Assembly (NCBI GenBank): GCA_029262115.1
Contig: JAJCZZ010000103.1
Location: 1 to 53,049, forward strand
DNA length: 53,049 nt
Reading direction: 5' to 3'
Source: Gemmatimonadota bacterium
GTDB taxonomy: Bacteria; Gemmatimonadota; Gemmatimonadetes; Longimicrobiales; Gaopeijiaceae
This document shows, piece by piece, positions 24,806 through 32,789 of the stretch. The notes under the pieces are model-generated. The model worked only from the letters and a program-made list of their open reading frames with translations, made no database searches and was not told the origin of the DNA. Position 1 is the stretch's first letter, and every line of letters starts with the position of its first letter. The position numbers and the translations under genes are program-made.

Positions 24806-26377
24806 CTACGCCATGACCCGGTCGACGACCACCAGGATAACCCCGATGAATGCCCCCAGGACGTAGCCGAGCCGGACGATCAGAACCAGTTCCCGGTCGG
24901 TGACCGTGCGGACGATCTCCTCGAGGCGAGCCATCGGGAATTCCAGGACCTTCTCTTCCACACGTTGCGCCACGTCGATCTTCTCGACGACCTGGGGCAC
25001 CTGCCCCTGGAGCCACCCCCACAGCGGATCGCCCAGACCCGCTTGAAGTCGCTCGGTGGCGCGTGGCGGTAGCCAACGGGCCGGGAGTCCCACCGGCGTG
25101 TCCAGGAGGCCGCTCACCAGCCGGTTCGACGCTTCCCGGTACAACTTCCCCGCGCCCTCACTGCGGGCGGCCATCAGCACCCACTCCACCAGTCGCTCGG
25201 GCGGAAGGCCGCTCAGGACGTCGCCCCATGTCTTGGCGCCCGCCTTGTCGAGGCCCATGTGCAGCTTCTCGACCACGAACTCCCGGGTCGCGGGGTCGCG
25301 GGCCATCTCCACCACCCACCCGGCGAGGGTGGCGCGCGCCTCGAGGACGTTCTCATCGTCCGGCTCGCCGAGTACGGACGTGACCGGGCGCCTCAGGAAG
25401 TCGACGATAGCCTCGTTGACTCCTTTGGCCATCGCCTTCTGCACCGCCTGGTCCGTCAGGATTTCGGCCAGCCGCTCCGCGCCTTCCCGCTCGATCGTGT
25501 CGAGAACCTTGTCGACGGTGTCCTCAGTCATGACCAGCCGCGCGACGACTCGCTGGTGGAACTTCAGGTCGGTCATGAACCGACGGAGCAGGTCGTGGAT
25601 CGTGGCTTCGAAGCGGGCGCGAGCGTCCGGATCCTCGAGGAGTTGCCCCAGCCTTTCGATGGCGAGCGGTAAATACCCGGCGATGGCCTTCTCGAAGGAA
25701 CTCACGAGACCGGTGGGAAGGACTTCCTCGAACGTGCGACCCGGCTGCAACAGTTTGGCCGCGGCGCGCCCGAGGTAGTCGTCGACGGCCTGATGGAAAT
25801 CGGCGCTCCCGACGGCCGACTCGAGCCACTCCTCGACCGCGTCCTCCAGCGCGTCTTCTCGCGCGGGCGTCAACATTCCACCGATCGGCTCGTCGGCGAT
25901 CGAGGCCAGGAGGTCGTCGGACCGGCGGCCTACCGCCTCGGCGAAGCCTTCGGAGTCGACGTATGAGTCGAGGCGGTCCATCGCCCGATCGACGCCTTCC
26001 TCCAGAATCGGCTCGACGCGTTCGAACAGGGCGGGCGGCAAGATCTCGCGTAGCGGACCCCGCTCCCGCTCGAGAACCTCCTGGAGGAAGCCGCCCAGGC
26101 GGTCATCGAACGCCTGCCGGAATTCCTGGTTGGTGAAGGCCGCCGCGAGGTCCTCCTCCGTCAGCAGGCGGGTTCCGACCGTTCGACCGATGGCCGATGC
26201 GAGGCGAGGCTGATTCTTGGGAATGGCCCCCTGGAGGAAGCCGACCCGCCATCGCCCGAACAGTTTGGGAGGGTGGTACGGATGGAAGAGCATCCATATG
26301 GCAATGGTGTTGGTGAGGCCTCCGGCCAGAGCGCCGAACAATATGGTGACCAGAGCTCGAGCGATTTCTTCGTTCAT
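24806..26377 (-). CDS. DUF445 family membrane protein
   Basis: A 523-residue protein. It has an N-terminal transmembrane helix (VTILFGALAGGLTNTIAIWM) with the DUF445-type sequence FHPYHPPKLFGRW, a long amphipathic helical middle region, and a C-terminal helix (VLGAFIGVILVVVDRV). DUF445 proteins are widespread but their function is unknown; a link to membrane organisation is only suggested by topology. ATG 26377 overlaps the upstream lipoprotein stop (ATGA). It is the last gene of a four-gene minus-strand operon. Confidence 0.9.
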   Translation of the reverse strand: MNEEIARALVTILFGALAGGLTNTIAIWMLFHPYHPPKLFGRWRVGFLQGAIPKNQPRLASAIGRTVGTRLLTEEDLAAAFTNQEFRQAFDDRLGGFLQEVLERERGPLREILPPALFERVEPILEEGVDRAMDRLDSYVDSEGFAEAVGRRSDDLLASIADEPIGGMLTPAREDALEDAVEEWLESAVGSADFHQAVDDYLGRAAAKLLQPGRTFEEVLPTGLVSSFEKAIAGYLPLAIERLGQLLEDPDARARFEATIHDLLRRFMTDLKFHQRVVARLVMTEDTVDKVLDTIEREGAERLAEILTDQAVQKAMAKGVNEAIVDFLRRPVTSVLGEPDDENVLEARATLAGWVVEMARDPATREFVVEKLHMGLDKAGAKTWGDVLSGLPPERLVEWVLMAARSEGAGKLYREASNRLVSGLLDTPVGLPARWLPPRATERLQAGLGDPLWGWLQGQVPQVVEKIDVAQRVEEKVLEFPMARLEEIVRTVTDRELVLIVRLGYVLGAFIGVILVVVDRVMA

Positions 26378-27360
26378 GGGCGCGTGTGGCGGATCAGGCC
26401 CCGAACCGGAAAGGCCTGACCATCGATGACGAGGGTGCCGGAGACGCCGAACAGGCCATCCACCGGCAGAAGGGGACCCGGCCCATCGCCGGCTTGAAGC
26501 TGCGCTGTCTCCGCGGTCAGGGTGCCGACGAGGTCCTGCCCTCCGACGATCGACCACTCGGCAGGGACGTCCTGTCGGGCGGGCTCGAACGCGCTCGTTT
26601 CGGGCCACTCGACCGTGAGCGACGGCCATTGAAGTTCCCGCGAGTCGAGGCGGCCCCACCCGTGATAGACGCCGGGCGTCCCGGGGGGCTCGTACCGCGT
26701 GCTCTCCAGGACCACCTGGAGCGAGTCCCCCGACATGAGGAAGGCCCAATCGCCACCGGGAGGTCCGCTGGACGCCAACGTTCGGGTGGCATCGACCACG
26801 ATCCCACCGACGCGTTGCTCAGACAGGAAGAGGGCTCCATCGAGGAGGCGGAAGACCTGACCCGTCCGTCCGGTCCACTCGATCAAAACGTTCCCGAACT
26901 CGAGTTCGAGCACGCGCGGGCCCTCTTCGAAGACGATCGTGGTAATCGCGTCTTCCACGCCGACGACGAGACGAAGTCCCCCGTGGGGCAGGAGCCGCCA
27001 AGGTGCCCGGCTCGGCGGCGTGTCCCACGACGCATCATGGAATGCGTCCCACGTCGATCCCCGCCGGAGCCACCCGCGGGCGGTGCGAGCGATCCCGTCC
27101 GCGTGGGTCTCCGCGGTGAACAGCATGGGGACCATGAAGGCCGTGTCGGTTCCGACCGTCGAGAAGACGATGCTCCTCTCGTACAGCCGGTCGGGGGGGT
27201 TACTCACCGGCGCCGGGATGGGCACGTCGACCTCGCCGAGCGCGGGACGCTCTCCCGAGTCGCACGCGGCGGCCACGACGAGGAGGGTTCCAACAGAGAT
27301 CCTGAGAGCCCCTGTCCGGGCGCCCCAACGGCCGCCGCTGTCGACGGGACCGCGCCTCAT
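26374..27360 (-). CDS. Lipoprotein of unknown function
   Basis: A 328-residue protein beginning MRRGPVDSGGRWG. Its signal sequence GTLLVVAAAC ends in a lipobox Cys, after which comes an acidic DSGE stretch. The mature part is beta-rich with many Trp and Gly residues and no recognised motif. It is probably anchored in the inner or outer membrane facing the periplasm. ATG 27360 was chosen because it overlaps the DUF1499-like stop (ATGA) and yields a proper lipoprotein signal; a longer upstream frame exists but lies inside the preceding gene. Confidence 0.75.
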   Translation of the reverse strand: MRRGPVDSGGRWGARTGALRISVGTLLVVAAACDSGERPALGEVDVPIPAPVSNPPDRLYERSIVFSTVGTDTAFMVPMLFTAETHADGIARTARGWLRRGSTWDAFHDASWDTPPSRAPWRLLPHGGLRLVVGVEDAITTIVFEEGPRVLELEFGNVLIEWTGRTGQVFRLLDGALFLSEQRVGGIVVDATRTLASSGPPGGDWAFLMSGDSLQVVLESTRYEPPGTPGVYHGWGRLDSRELQWPSLTVEWPETSAFEPARQDVPAEWSIVGGQDLVGTLTAETAQLQAGDGPGPLLPVDGLFGVSGTLVIDGQAFPVRGLIRHTRP

Positions 27361-27782
27361 GCGTCCCAACGCGGCGGGCTGCTTGCATCCAGGATCAGAT
27401 GGGCCTCGACACCCAGCTCCCTGTCCAACCGCCGAGCGAACCAGCCGAGAAGGCGTGCGCCGCGGCCAAGGGCCGGCCGCCGGCTGGCCGTGGTCCACGA
27501 CAGGTCGACACGCGTCTGACCGTTCCCGTCCAGTCCGACATCGACCCGTATCTGGTCCTCCGTTCTCAGGAGAAGCGTCTTGCAGCGCGCATCGATGATG
27601 CCTTCCTCGTCATCCGCATGGATCACCGACCACCTCGGCAGGCCGCCACCGACCAGGCGGAGCGCGGCGTTCCAGACCGCGTCGAACGGGACGGCGTACG
27701 TACGTCCGGCTAGCCTCGGGTCGTCCGAAAGCGGATCGGTCCCGACCCGGGGACCCACAGGCCCGGTGGGAGATGCCGTCAA
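27357..27782 (-). CDS. DUF1499-like protein
   Basis: A 141-residue protein. The core YAVPFDAVWNAALRLVGG, WSVIHADDEEGIIDARCKT and RVDVGLDGNGQTRVDLSW has the strand-helix order of DUF1499-type domains of unknown function. A C-terminal helix (GRGARLLGWFARRLDREL) follows. The start is TTG at 27782, overlapping the SIMPL stop (TTGA); no ATG or GTG gives this frame a sensible start. The assignment is by pattern only. Confidence 0.6.
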   Translation of the reverse strand: MTASPTGPVGPRVGTDPLSDDPRLAGRTYAVPFDAVWNAALRLVGGGLPRWSVIHADDEEGIIDARCKTLLLRTEDQIRVDVGLDGNGQTRVDLSWTTASRRPALGRGARLLGWFARRLDRELGVEAHLILDASSPPRWDA

Positions 27783-28597
27783 CGGCGTCCGGTCGCGGGG
27801 CCGATGGCGAATGCGATGCTCACGTGCGCGGTGACTGCCTGGCCGCCGGCCTCGATCGGCGTCGGTGCGGCCATGTCCATCGCCATCTCCACGTTGGCCA
27901 TGCGGCTCCGGACCATGGGCGGCGCCTGCACACCTGAATTCACGTCGATCGGTGGTCCCAGAGTGCGTCCGAGCGCGGCGGCTACGGTCTCCGCCTCCTG
28001 GCGGGCCTTCTGGACAGCGCGCCGGATGGCTTCCAACTCGGCGTCGCGGGTGTCCGAGGCGTGGAACGTGAGCTGGGCGACCCGGTTGGCCCCGGCACCG
28101 ATGGCGGCGTCGATGATCCCGCCCACCGCGTTTACGTCCGTCGTCTCGGCGCGGACATTGTTGTACGCCGTATATCCGTCGATGCGCTGGACGCGTTCGC
28201 CGTTCTCGGTACGGGTCACGTAGCGCGGGTTCAGGCCGTACCCGAACGTCTCGATGTCCAGGCCCGGCGCCCCGTCGCGTCGCACGGCCGCAAGCACGCG
28301 GGACATCAGCTCGGCGTTTGCTGCCGCGGCGTCGCTCGCGTCCTTGGCCTCGGTCAAGACGGCGAAAGTGACCGTCGCCCGGTCGGACTCGACCTCGACG
28401 GTGGCCGTCCCGTTCACCCGGATCACTCCGGTGTCGGCCGCCTGTACCCGGGCGCCCGCAGACGGTAGCTCGTACTGGTAAACGTGATCGAGAGGCGCGC
28501 CTGCGGGCGCGGGGTCCTGCGCGGCGACCTGCTGTCCACCGCACGCAGCCATCGCGACCACGAGCGAACCATACTTGAAGAGTTGCAGCTTTTTCAT
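27779..28597 (-). CDS. SIMPL domain (DUF541) periplasmic protein
   Basis: A 272-residue protein with an N-terminal export signal (LFKYGSLVVAMAACGGQQVAAQ) that includes a possible lipobox Cys at about residue 19. The SIMPL domain follows: GVIRVNGTATVEVESDRATV, the YTAYNNVRA strand and the ARQEAETVAAALGRTLG helix. SIMPL proteins form periplasmic rings and are linked to oxidative or envelope stress, without a known enzyme activity. First gene of the four-gene minus-strand operon; it shares a 78-base divergent promoter region with the nucleotidyltransferase gene. Confidence 0.9.
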   Translation of the reverse strand: MKKLQLFKYGSLVVAMAACGGQQVAAQDPAPAGAPLDHVYQYELPSAGARVQAADTGVIRVNGTATVEVESDRATVTFAVLTEAKDASDAAAANAELMSRVLAAVRRDGAPGLDIETFGYGLNPRYVTRTENGERVQRIDGYTAYNNVRAETTDVNAVGGIIDAAIGAGANRVAQLTFHASDTRDAELEAIRRAVQKARQEAETVAAALGRTLGPPIDVNSGVQAPPMVRSRMANVEMAMDMAAPTPIEAGGQAVTAHVSIAFAIGPATGRR

Positions 28598-28675
28598 TGT
28601 CGGCACGGGGTTTGCGCGGGTGGGGGCGACGTCTATCGTACGATCCGCACCGCCGAACCCGCTACGTCGAGTTTT

Positions 28676-29674
28676 ATGAAAGCCATCATCCCCCTCGCAG
28701 GGAAGGGCACGAGGCTTCGTCCTCACACCCTGCATACCCCCAAGCCGCTTCTCAGGGTCGCTGGGAAGCCGGTCCTGAGCTACATCCTCGATGACCTCTG
28801 TGAGCTGGGGGTCGAGGAATTCGTGCTGATCACAGGGCATCTCGAAGAGACGATGCGCGACTGGATCGGCGCTGAATATCCGGACATCACGGCTCATTTT
28901 GTGACCCAGGAGGTTCAGGACGGAACGGCGGGGGCGATCGCCCTTGCGGAGCCCTACGTCGACGAAGACGTACTCATCGTGTTCGCGGATGCGGTTCTCG
29001 AGCTGGACTACGGTCTGGCGCGCACGCTGGGTTCGGAGTTCGCAGGCGTGATCTGGGCAAAGGAAGTCGAGGATTACCAGCGGTTCGGCGTGATCGTGAC
29101 GGCGCCGGATGGCACCATGGCTCGAATCGTCGAGAAACCTGACGAGCCGATCTCCCACTTGGCGAATATCGGTCTCTACTACATCCGTGACCACGAGCTC
29201 CTTTTCGATGGGATTCGTGACACGATGGGTCGGGAGCCTTCGGTCGGCGGAGAGTACTATCTCACCGACGCGTTCCAGTACATGGTCGACCACGGTTCGA
29301 AGATCCTGACCGCCCCGGTCGAGGGGTGGTGGGACGCGGGGAAGCCCGAGACGCTTCTGGAGACGAATGCCCACCTCGTCGAGACGAGCCGGGGCGGCGT
29401 GGACGACGGCGCCACCGTGAAGGACGCGGAAATCGTCCAGCCGGTACGGATCGATGCGGGCGCCGTGGTCGAGGGCGGAACGGTCGGGCCCAATGTGACC
29501 GTCGAAGCCGGCGCACGGCTGGTGGGATGCACGATCCGAGACAGTGTGATCGGTGCCGAAAGCGAGCTGAGTGGCTGCACCCTGCACGACTCGATCGTGG
29601 GAGCGCACAGCACGATCACCGGGGCGGCCGGGGCGCTCTCCGTGGGCGATTACACGACGATTTCCGTGGAGTAG
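28676..29674 (+). CDS. Sugar-phosphate nucleotidyltransferase (GlmU/RmlA-like)
   Basis: A 332-residue two-domain enzyme. The N-terminal Rossmann domain has the signature LAGKGTRLRPHTLHTPK (about 7-23), which binds the nucleoside triphosphate, and catalytic acidic positions in IVFADAVLE and the VGGEYYLTDA segment. The C-terminal ~100 residues show irregular hexapeptide repeats (VVEGGTVGPNVTVEAGARLV) of a left-handed beta-helix. It makes an NDP-sugar from a sugar-1-phosphate, probably for envelope polysaccharides; the exact sugar cannot be read. It is monocistronic and followed by a terminator. Confidence 0.9.
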   Translation: MKAIIPLAGKGTRLRPHTLHTPKPLLRVAGKPVLSYILDDLCELGVEEFVLITGHLEETMRDWIGAEYPDITAHFVTQEVQDGTAGAIALAEPYVDEDVLIVFADAVLELDYGLARTLGSEFAGVIWAKEVEDYQRFGVIVTAPDGTMARIVEKPDEPISHLANIGLYYIRDHELLFDGIRDTMGREPSVGGEYYLTDAFQYMVDHGSKILTAPVEGWWDAGKPETLLETNAHLVETSRGGVDDGATVKDAEIVQPVRIDAGAVVEGGTVGPNVTVEAGARLVGCTIRDSVIGAESELSGCTLHDSIVGAHSTITGAAGALSVGDYTTISVE

Positions 29675-29743
29675 CCACCGGGCCGTTACAGAAGGTTTCC
29701 TGGTGAGCGAACGGCTCACGAGGCCAATGACCGCAGGGTGAAG

Positions 29744-29790
29744 CCGAGGGGCCCGGACACGCACAGCGTGCGGGCCCCTCTCGGTATTTT
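29744..29790 (+). terminator. Intrinsic terminator after the nucleotidyltransferase gene
   Basis: A long GC-rich stem, CCGAGGGGCCCG at 29744-29755 against CGGGCCCCTCTCGG at 29771-29784 with a one-to-two base bulge, is followed by TATTTTA. It insulates the nucleotidyltransferase from the TonB receptor gene downstream, so the receptor needs its own promoter in 29791-29925. Confidence 0.8.
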
Positions 29791-29798
29791 ACGGCTCC

Positions 29799-29839
29799 GT
29801 TACACAACCCGCCCGGCGCCGTTACGAGCGCCCCATATC
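29799..29839 (+). promoter_or_regulatory. Candidate Pho-box-like site upstream of the TonB receptor gene
   Basis: Two CCGTTAC copies, with GTTAC cores at 29799-29803 and 29821-29825, are spaced exactly 22 bases (two DNA turns), and a CATATC -10-like element lies at 29834-29839. A third CGTTAC occurs at 29684-29689, before the terminator. The same GTTAC core occurs at 11-base spacing upstream of pstS. OmpR/PhoB-type activators bind direct repeats at ~11-base spacing just upstream of the -10, so a PhoB-like regulator is a plausible binder. The middle half-site is absent, which weakens the case. Confidence 0.35.
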
Positions 29840-29925
29840 GTCGTCCTCACAGGGTATCGGTGGGCCGACACGTCGCGAACCGCACACGGGACGTGAGCGC
29901 CTGCCACCACGCAGGACGACTCGAT

Positions 29926-32730
29926 ATGAAGAAGCTCCTCAATTCCTTCGGGACCCTCGGGTTCGCGCTCGCGATGTTCGCGGCGGCGGCCCCGGTCGCG
30001 TCCCAGCAGACGGGACGGCTCATCGGCCGGGTCGTCGATGCCTCCTCCGGACGGATGCTGTCGGGCGCCCAGGTCTACGTCGATGACGGGGTCGTCGGTG
30101 CGCTTTCCGACCTGGACGGGCGCTACGTCATCCGCGGGGTACCGGTGGGTACGGTGAGCGTGACGGCCCAGATCCTGGGCTACGCAACCAAGACCGTGAC
30201 CGGCGTCACGGTCGACCCCGGCACCCCGACCGTTCTGGACATCACGCTCGATGAGAGCGCCGTTCAGTTGGAAGGGCTGGTCATCGAGGCCACCCGTGAG
30301 CGCGGGAGTCAGGCGTTTCTGCTCGACGAGCGACGGAACGCCGACGCCCTCGTGGAGTCGGTGGGCGCGGCGGAGATCAGCCGACGTCCCGACTCCGATG
30401 CCGCGGACGTCGCGAAGCGCCTCACGGGTGTGACCGTGACGGACGGGAAGTACGTGTTCGTCCGCGGCCTGGGGGAGCGGTACTCCCAGACGACGCTCAA
30501 CGGCTCCTCGCTTCCGAGTCCGGAGCCGGAACGGGAGGTCGTTCCGCTCGACATCTTTCCGGCGGGCTTTCTCGAGAGCCTCGAGACGCAGAAGTCCTAC
30601 ACGCCCGACCTCCCCGCCGACTTCTCCGGCGGTACGGTCAAGATCGAGACCAAGGACTTCCCGAACGAGTTCACGGTTCGGTTCGGTGTCGGCTCGAGCG
30701 TCAACTCGAACAGCCAGTTCAAAGACGGCTTCTTGACCTACGCCGGAGGCGGTCGCGACTGGCTCGGCTTCGACGACGGCACGCGGAATCAGCCGAACAC
30801 GGTCCGGGCCATCATGGGTGACGTCCGCACCGGGAACCGGCTTCCCTCGGATCCGGCGCAACTCGTTGCCATCGGGCAGGCGTTTCAGCAGCTCGGCCAG
30901 GCCTTCGCGCCCACGCAGAGGACCACACCGCTGAACCGTTCGTTCAACCTCTCGGTCGGCGGACGCAACGACGTATTCGACGATGGAGAGCTCGGCTACT
31001 TCCTGGCTGGCAGTTACTCGGACGACTACCGATACCAGCCGCTCGACGTCGAGCGGAAGTGGCGGGTGTCGGCCTTCGATCCGTCCGTTCCCGCCAGCGT
31101 CCGCCAGCCGAACGTGGACTACGCCTTCACTCGCGGAACCCGGGCGCTCTCCTGGGGCACGATCGGCAACTTCACCGTAAAGCCATCCCCGGGTCAGAAG
31201 GTGAGCTTCCGTAGCACCGTGAACCTCAGCACCGAAGACGAGGCGCGGCGCTACGTCGGGGACAACCGGGAGGATATCGGAGCAACGGTCCGCTCGGACC
31301 GGCTTCGTTTCGTGTCCCGGTTGATGATGTGGAGCCAGCTCTCCGGTGAGCACAAGCTGTTTGGCGATTCGCGGCTGGAGTGGCGGGTTACCGCCGCACA
31401 GGCCAACCGTGATGAGCCGCTACTGAGGGAATCCGTGTACGTGGCCGATGACGGCGAAGCGTTCACGCTTCTGCCGATCGGCGAGTCGGGGCGGTACTTC
31501 TGGAGTGAGTTGAAGGACAACGACGTATCCGGTGCGGCGGACTGGTCGATCCCCTTCTCGTTCCTCGGAAACGACGCCAGCGTGAAGTTCGGCGGGGAGC
31601 ACCGTACCCGATCTCGCGACTTTGCCGCCCGTCGCCTGAACTGGGACTTCCTGGGTGGCGTCATCACCGATCTGGACCAGGCTCTGGCCGGTGCCCAGAT
31701 CGTTGCCAACGCCCGGCGCCGTGGAGAGTTCTCGATCGAGGAAGTCGTCGAACCGGGCGACCTGTACGACGCCGAGGACACACGGACGGCTGGTTTCGCC
31801 ATGGTCGATCTGCCACTCGGCAACCGCCTCCGGGCCATCGCGGGGGCGCGGGTCGAGACCTACGACCTGGGGCTCAATTCTCGCGGCGATGTGCTTCAGG
31901 ACCTTGGGCAGACCGACATCGCGCCGTCGCTCAACTTGATCTACAGCGTGGCGGACAACGTGAAGGTGCGTGGCGCGGTCAGCCGAACGGTCGACCGTCC
32001 CGAATTCCGGGAGTTGGCACCCTTCCAGTTCACCGAAGCCACCAGCCTCCGTCAGCTCTTCGGAAACCCGACTCTCGTGCCCGCCGGGATCGTCAGCGGG
32101 GACCTGAAGGTCGACTGGTTCCCCGGCCCGGGTGAGATGCTCTCGATCGGCGGCTTCTACAAGAAGCTCACCGATCCGATCGAGCGTGTGTTCATCGCGG
32201 CCGCCTCGACCGCGTTCTCGTTCCAGAACGCGAAGAGCGCCACGGTCAACGGGCTGGAGTTCGACGCCCAGCTCGGCCTGTGGAGGCTCTCGGAGAGCCT
32301 CGAGAATTTCTCGATGCAGGCCAACTACTCCTGGATCGACTCGGATGTGGAAGTGCGGCAGGGAGAGGGCGGCTTCGAGCCGACCAACCTCCGCCGGCCG
32401 CTGGAGGGCCAAGCACCCTACGTGCTCAACGCCGGCCTCAACTGGTCGAACAACAACGGCGTTGACGCCGGTGTCTTCGTGAACCGTTTCGGTGACCGCC
32501 TCAATGCCGCGGGCGGCGGCGGCATCCCCGACCTGTACGAGAAGGCCCGCACCGGGCTCGACGCTTTCGTGGGCTTTCCCTTGATGGGGCGCGCCACGGC
32601 CAAGCTGCGGGCCACCAACCTCCTGGACTCCGAGTTCCGGTTCGAGCAGGAAGCGAACGGGATTACCCAGGTCCAGAGGTTCTACTCCACCGGACGCACG
32701 CTGTCCGTGGGGATTTCATGGGAGTTCTGA
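29926..32730 (+). CDS. TonB-dependent outer-membrane receptor with N-terminal carboxypeptidase-regulatory-like domain
   Basis: A 934-residue protein. It has a signal peptide (about 1-25, ending near PVASQ), a carboxypeptidase-regulatory-like domain (TGRLIGRVVDASSGRMLSGA, about 28-110), a plug domain (VTDGKYVFVRGLGERYSQTT, about 180-200, and GGTVKIETKDFP), and a C-terminal beta-barrel ending in an aromatic residue (WEF). It would import a large or scarce ligand using TonB energy. It is followed by a lipoprotein with a beta-helix-like domain, the usual pairing of receptor and surface lipoprotein. No TonB/ExbBD genes are in the window. Upstream GTTAC repeats hint at phosphate control. Confidence 0.93.
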   Translation: MKKLLNSFGTLGFALAMFAAAAPVASQQTGRLIGRVVDASSGRMLSGAQVYVDDGVVGALSDLDGRYVIRGVPVGTVSVTAQILGYATKTVTGVTVDPGTPTVLDITLDESAVQLEGLVIEATRERGSQAFLLDERRNADALVESVGAAEISRRPDSDAADVAKRLTGVTVTDGKYVFVRGLGERYSQTTLNGSSLPSPEPEREVVPLDIFPAGFLESLETQKSYTPDLPADFSGGTVKIETKDFPNEFTVRFGVGSSVNSNSQFKDGFLTYAGGGRDWLGFDDGTRNQPNTVRAIMGDVRTGNRLPSDPAQLVAIGQAFQQLGQAFAPTQRTTPLNRSFNLSVGGRNDVFDDGELGYFLAGSYSDDYRYQPLDVERKWRVSAFDPSVPASVRQPNVDYAFTRGTRALSWGTIGNFTVKPSPGQKVSFRSTVNLSTEDEARRYVGDNREDIGATVRSDRLRFVSRLMMWSQLSGEHKLFGDSRLEWRVTAAQANRDEPLLRESVYVADDGEAFTLLPIGESGRYFWSELKDNDVSGAADWSIPFSFLGNDASVKFGGEHRTRSRDFAARRLNWDFLGGVITDLDQALAGAQIVANARRRGEFSIEEVVEPGDLYDAEDTRTAGFAMVDLPLGNRLRAIAGARVETYDLGLNSRGDVLQDLGQTDIAPSLNLIYSVADNVKVRGAVSRTVDRPEFRELAPFQFTEATSLRQLFGNPTLVPAGIVSGDLKVDWFPGPGEMLSIGGFYKKLTDPIERVFIAAASTAFSFQNAKSATVNGLEFDAQLGLWRLSESLENFSMQANYSWIDSDVEVRQGEGGFEPTNLRRPLEGQAPYVLNAGLNWSNNNGVDAGVFVNRFGDRLNAAGGGGIPDLYEKARTGLDAFVGFPLMGRATAKLRATNLLDSEFRFEQEANGITQVQRFYSTGRTLSVGISWEF

Positions 32731-32789
32731 CGCCGGTTCGGCGTGGATCTCCCTTCATCGCGCACACCTGATTTGGAGCACCAACTACC

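Noticed and set aside
27782-28544. N-terminal extension of the DUF1499-like frame (about 250 further codons)
   Set aside because: The extension runs out of frame through the SIMPL gene and is an Arg/Gly-rich shadow. The TTG overlapping the SIMPL stop is a better start.
29800-31353. Minus-strand open frame of about 517 codons opposite the TonB receptor
   Set aside because: The plus strand shows a continuous receptor with signal peptide, plug and barrel motifs. The reverse frame has no recognisable domain and is rich in Arg, Gly and Val as expected of a shadow.
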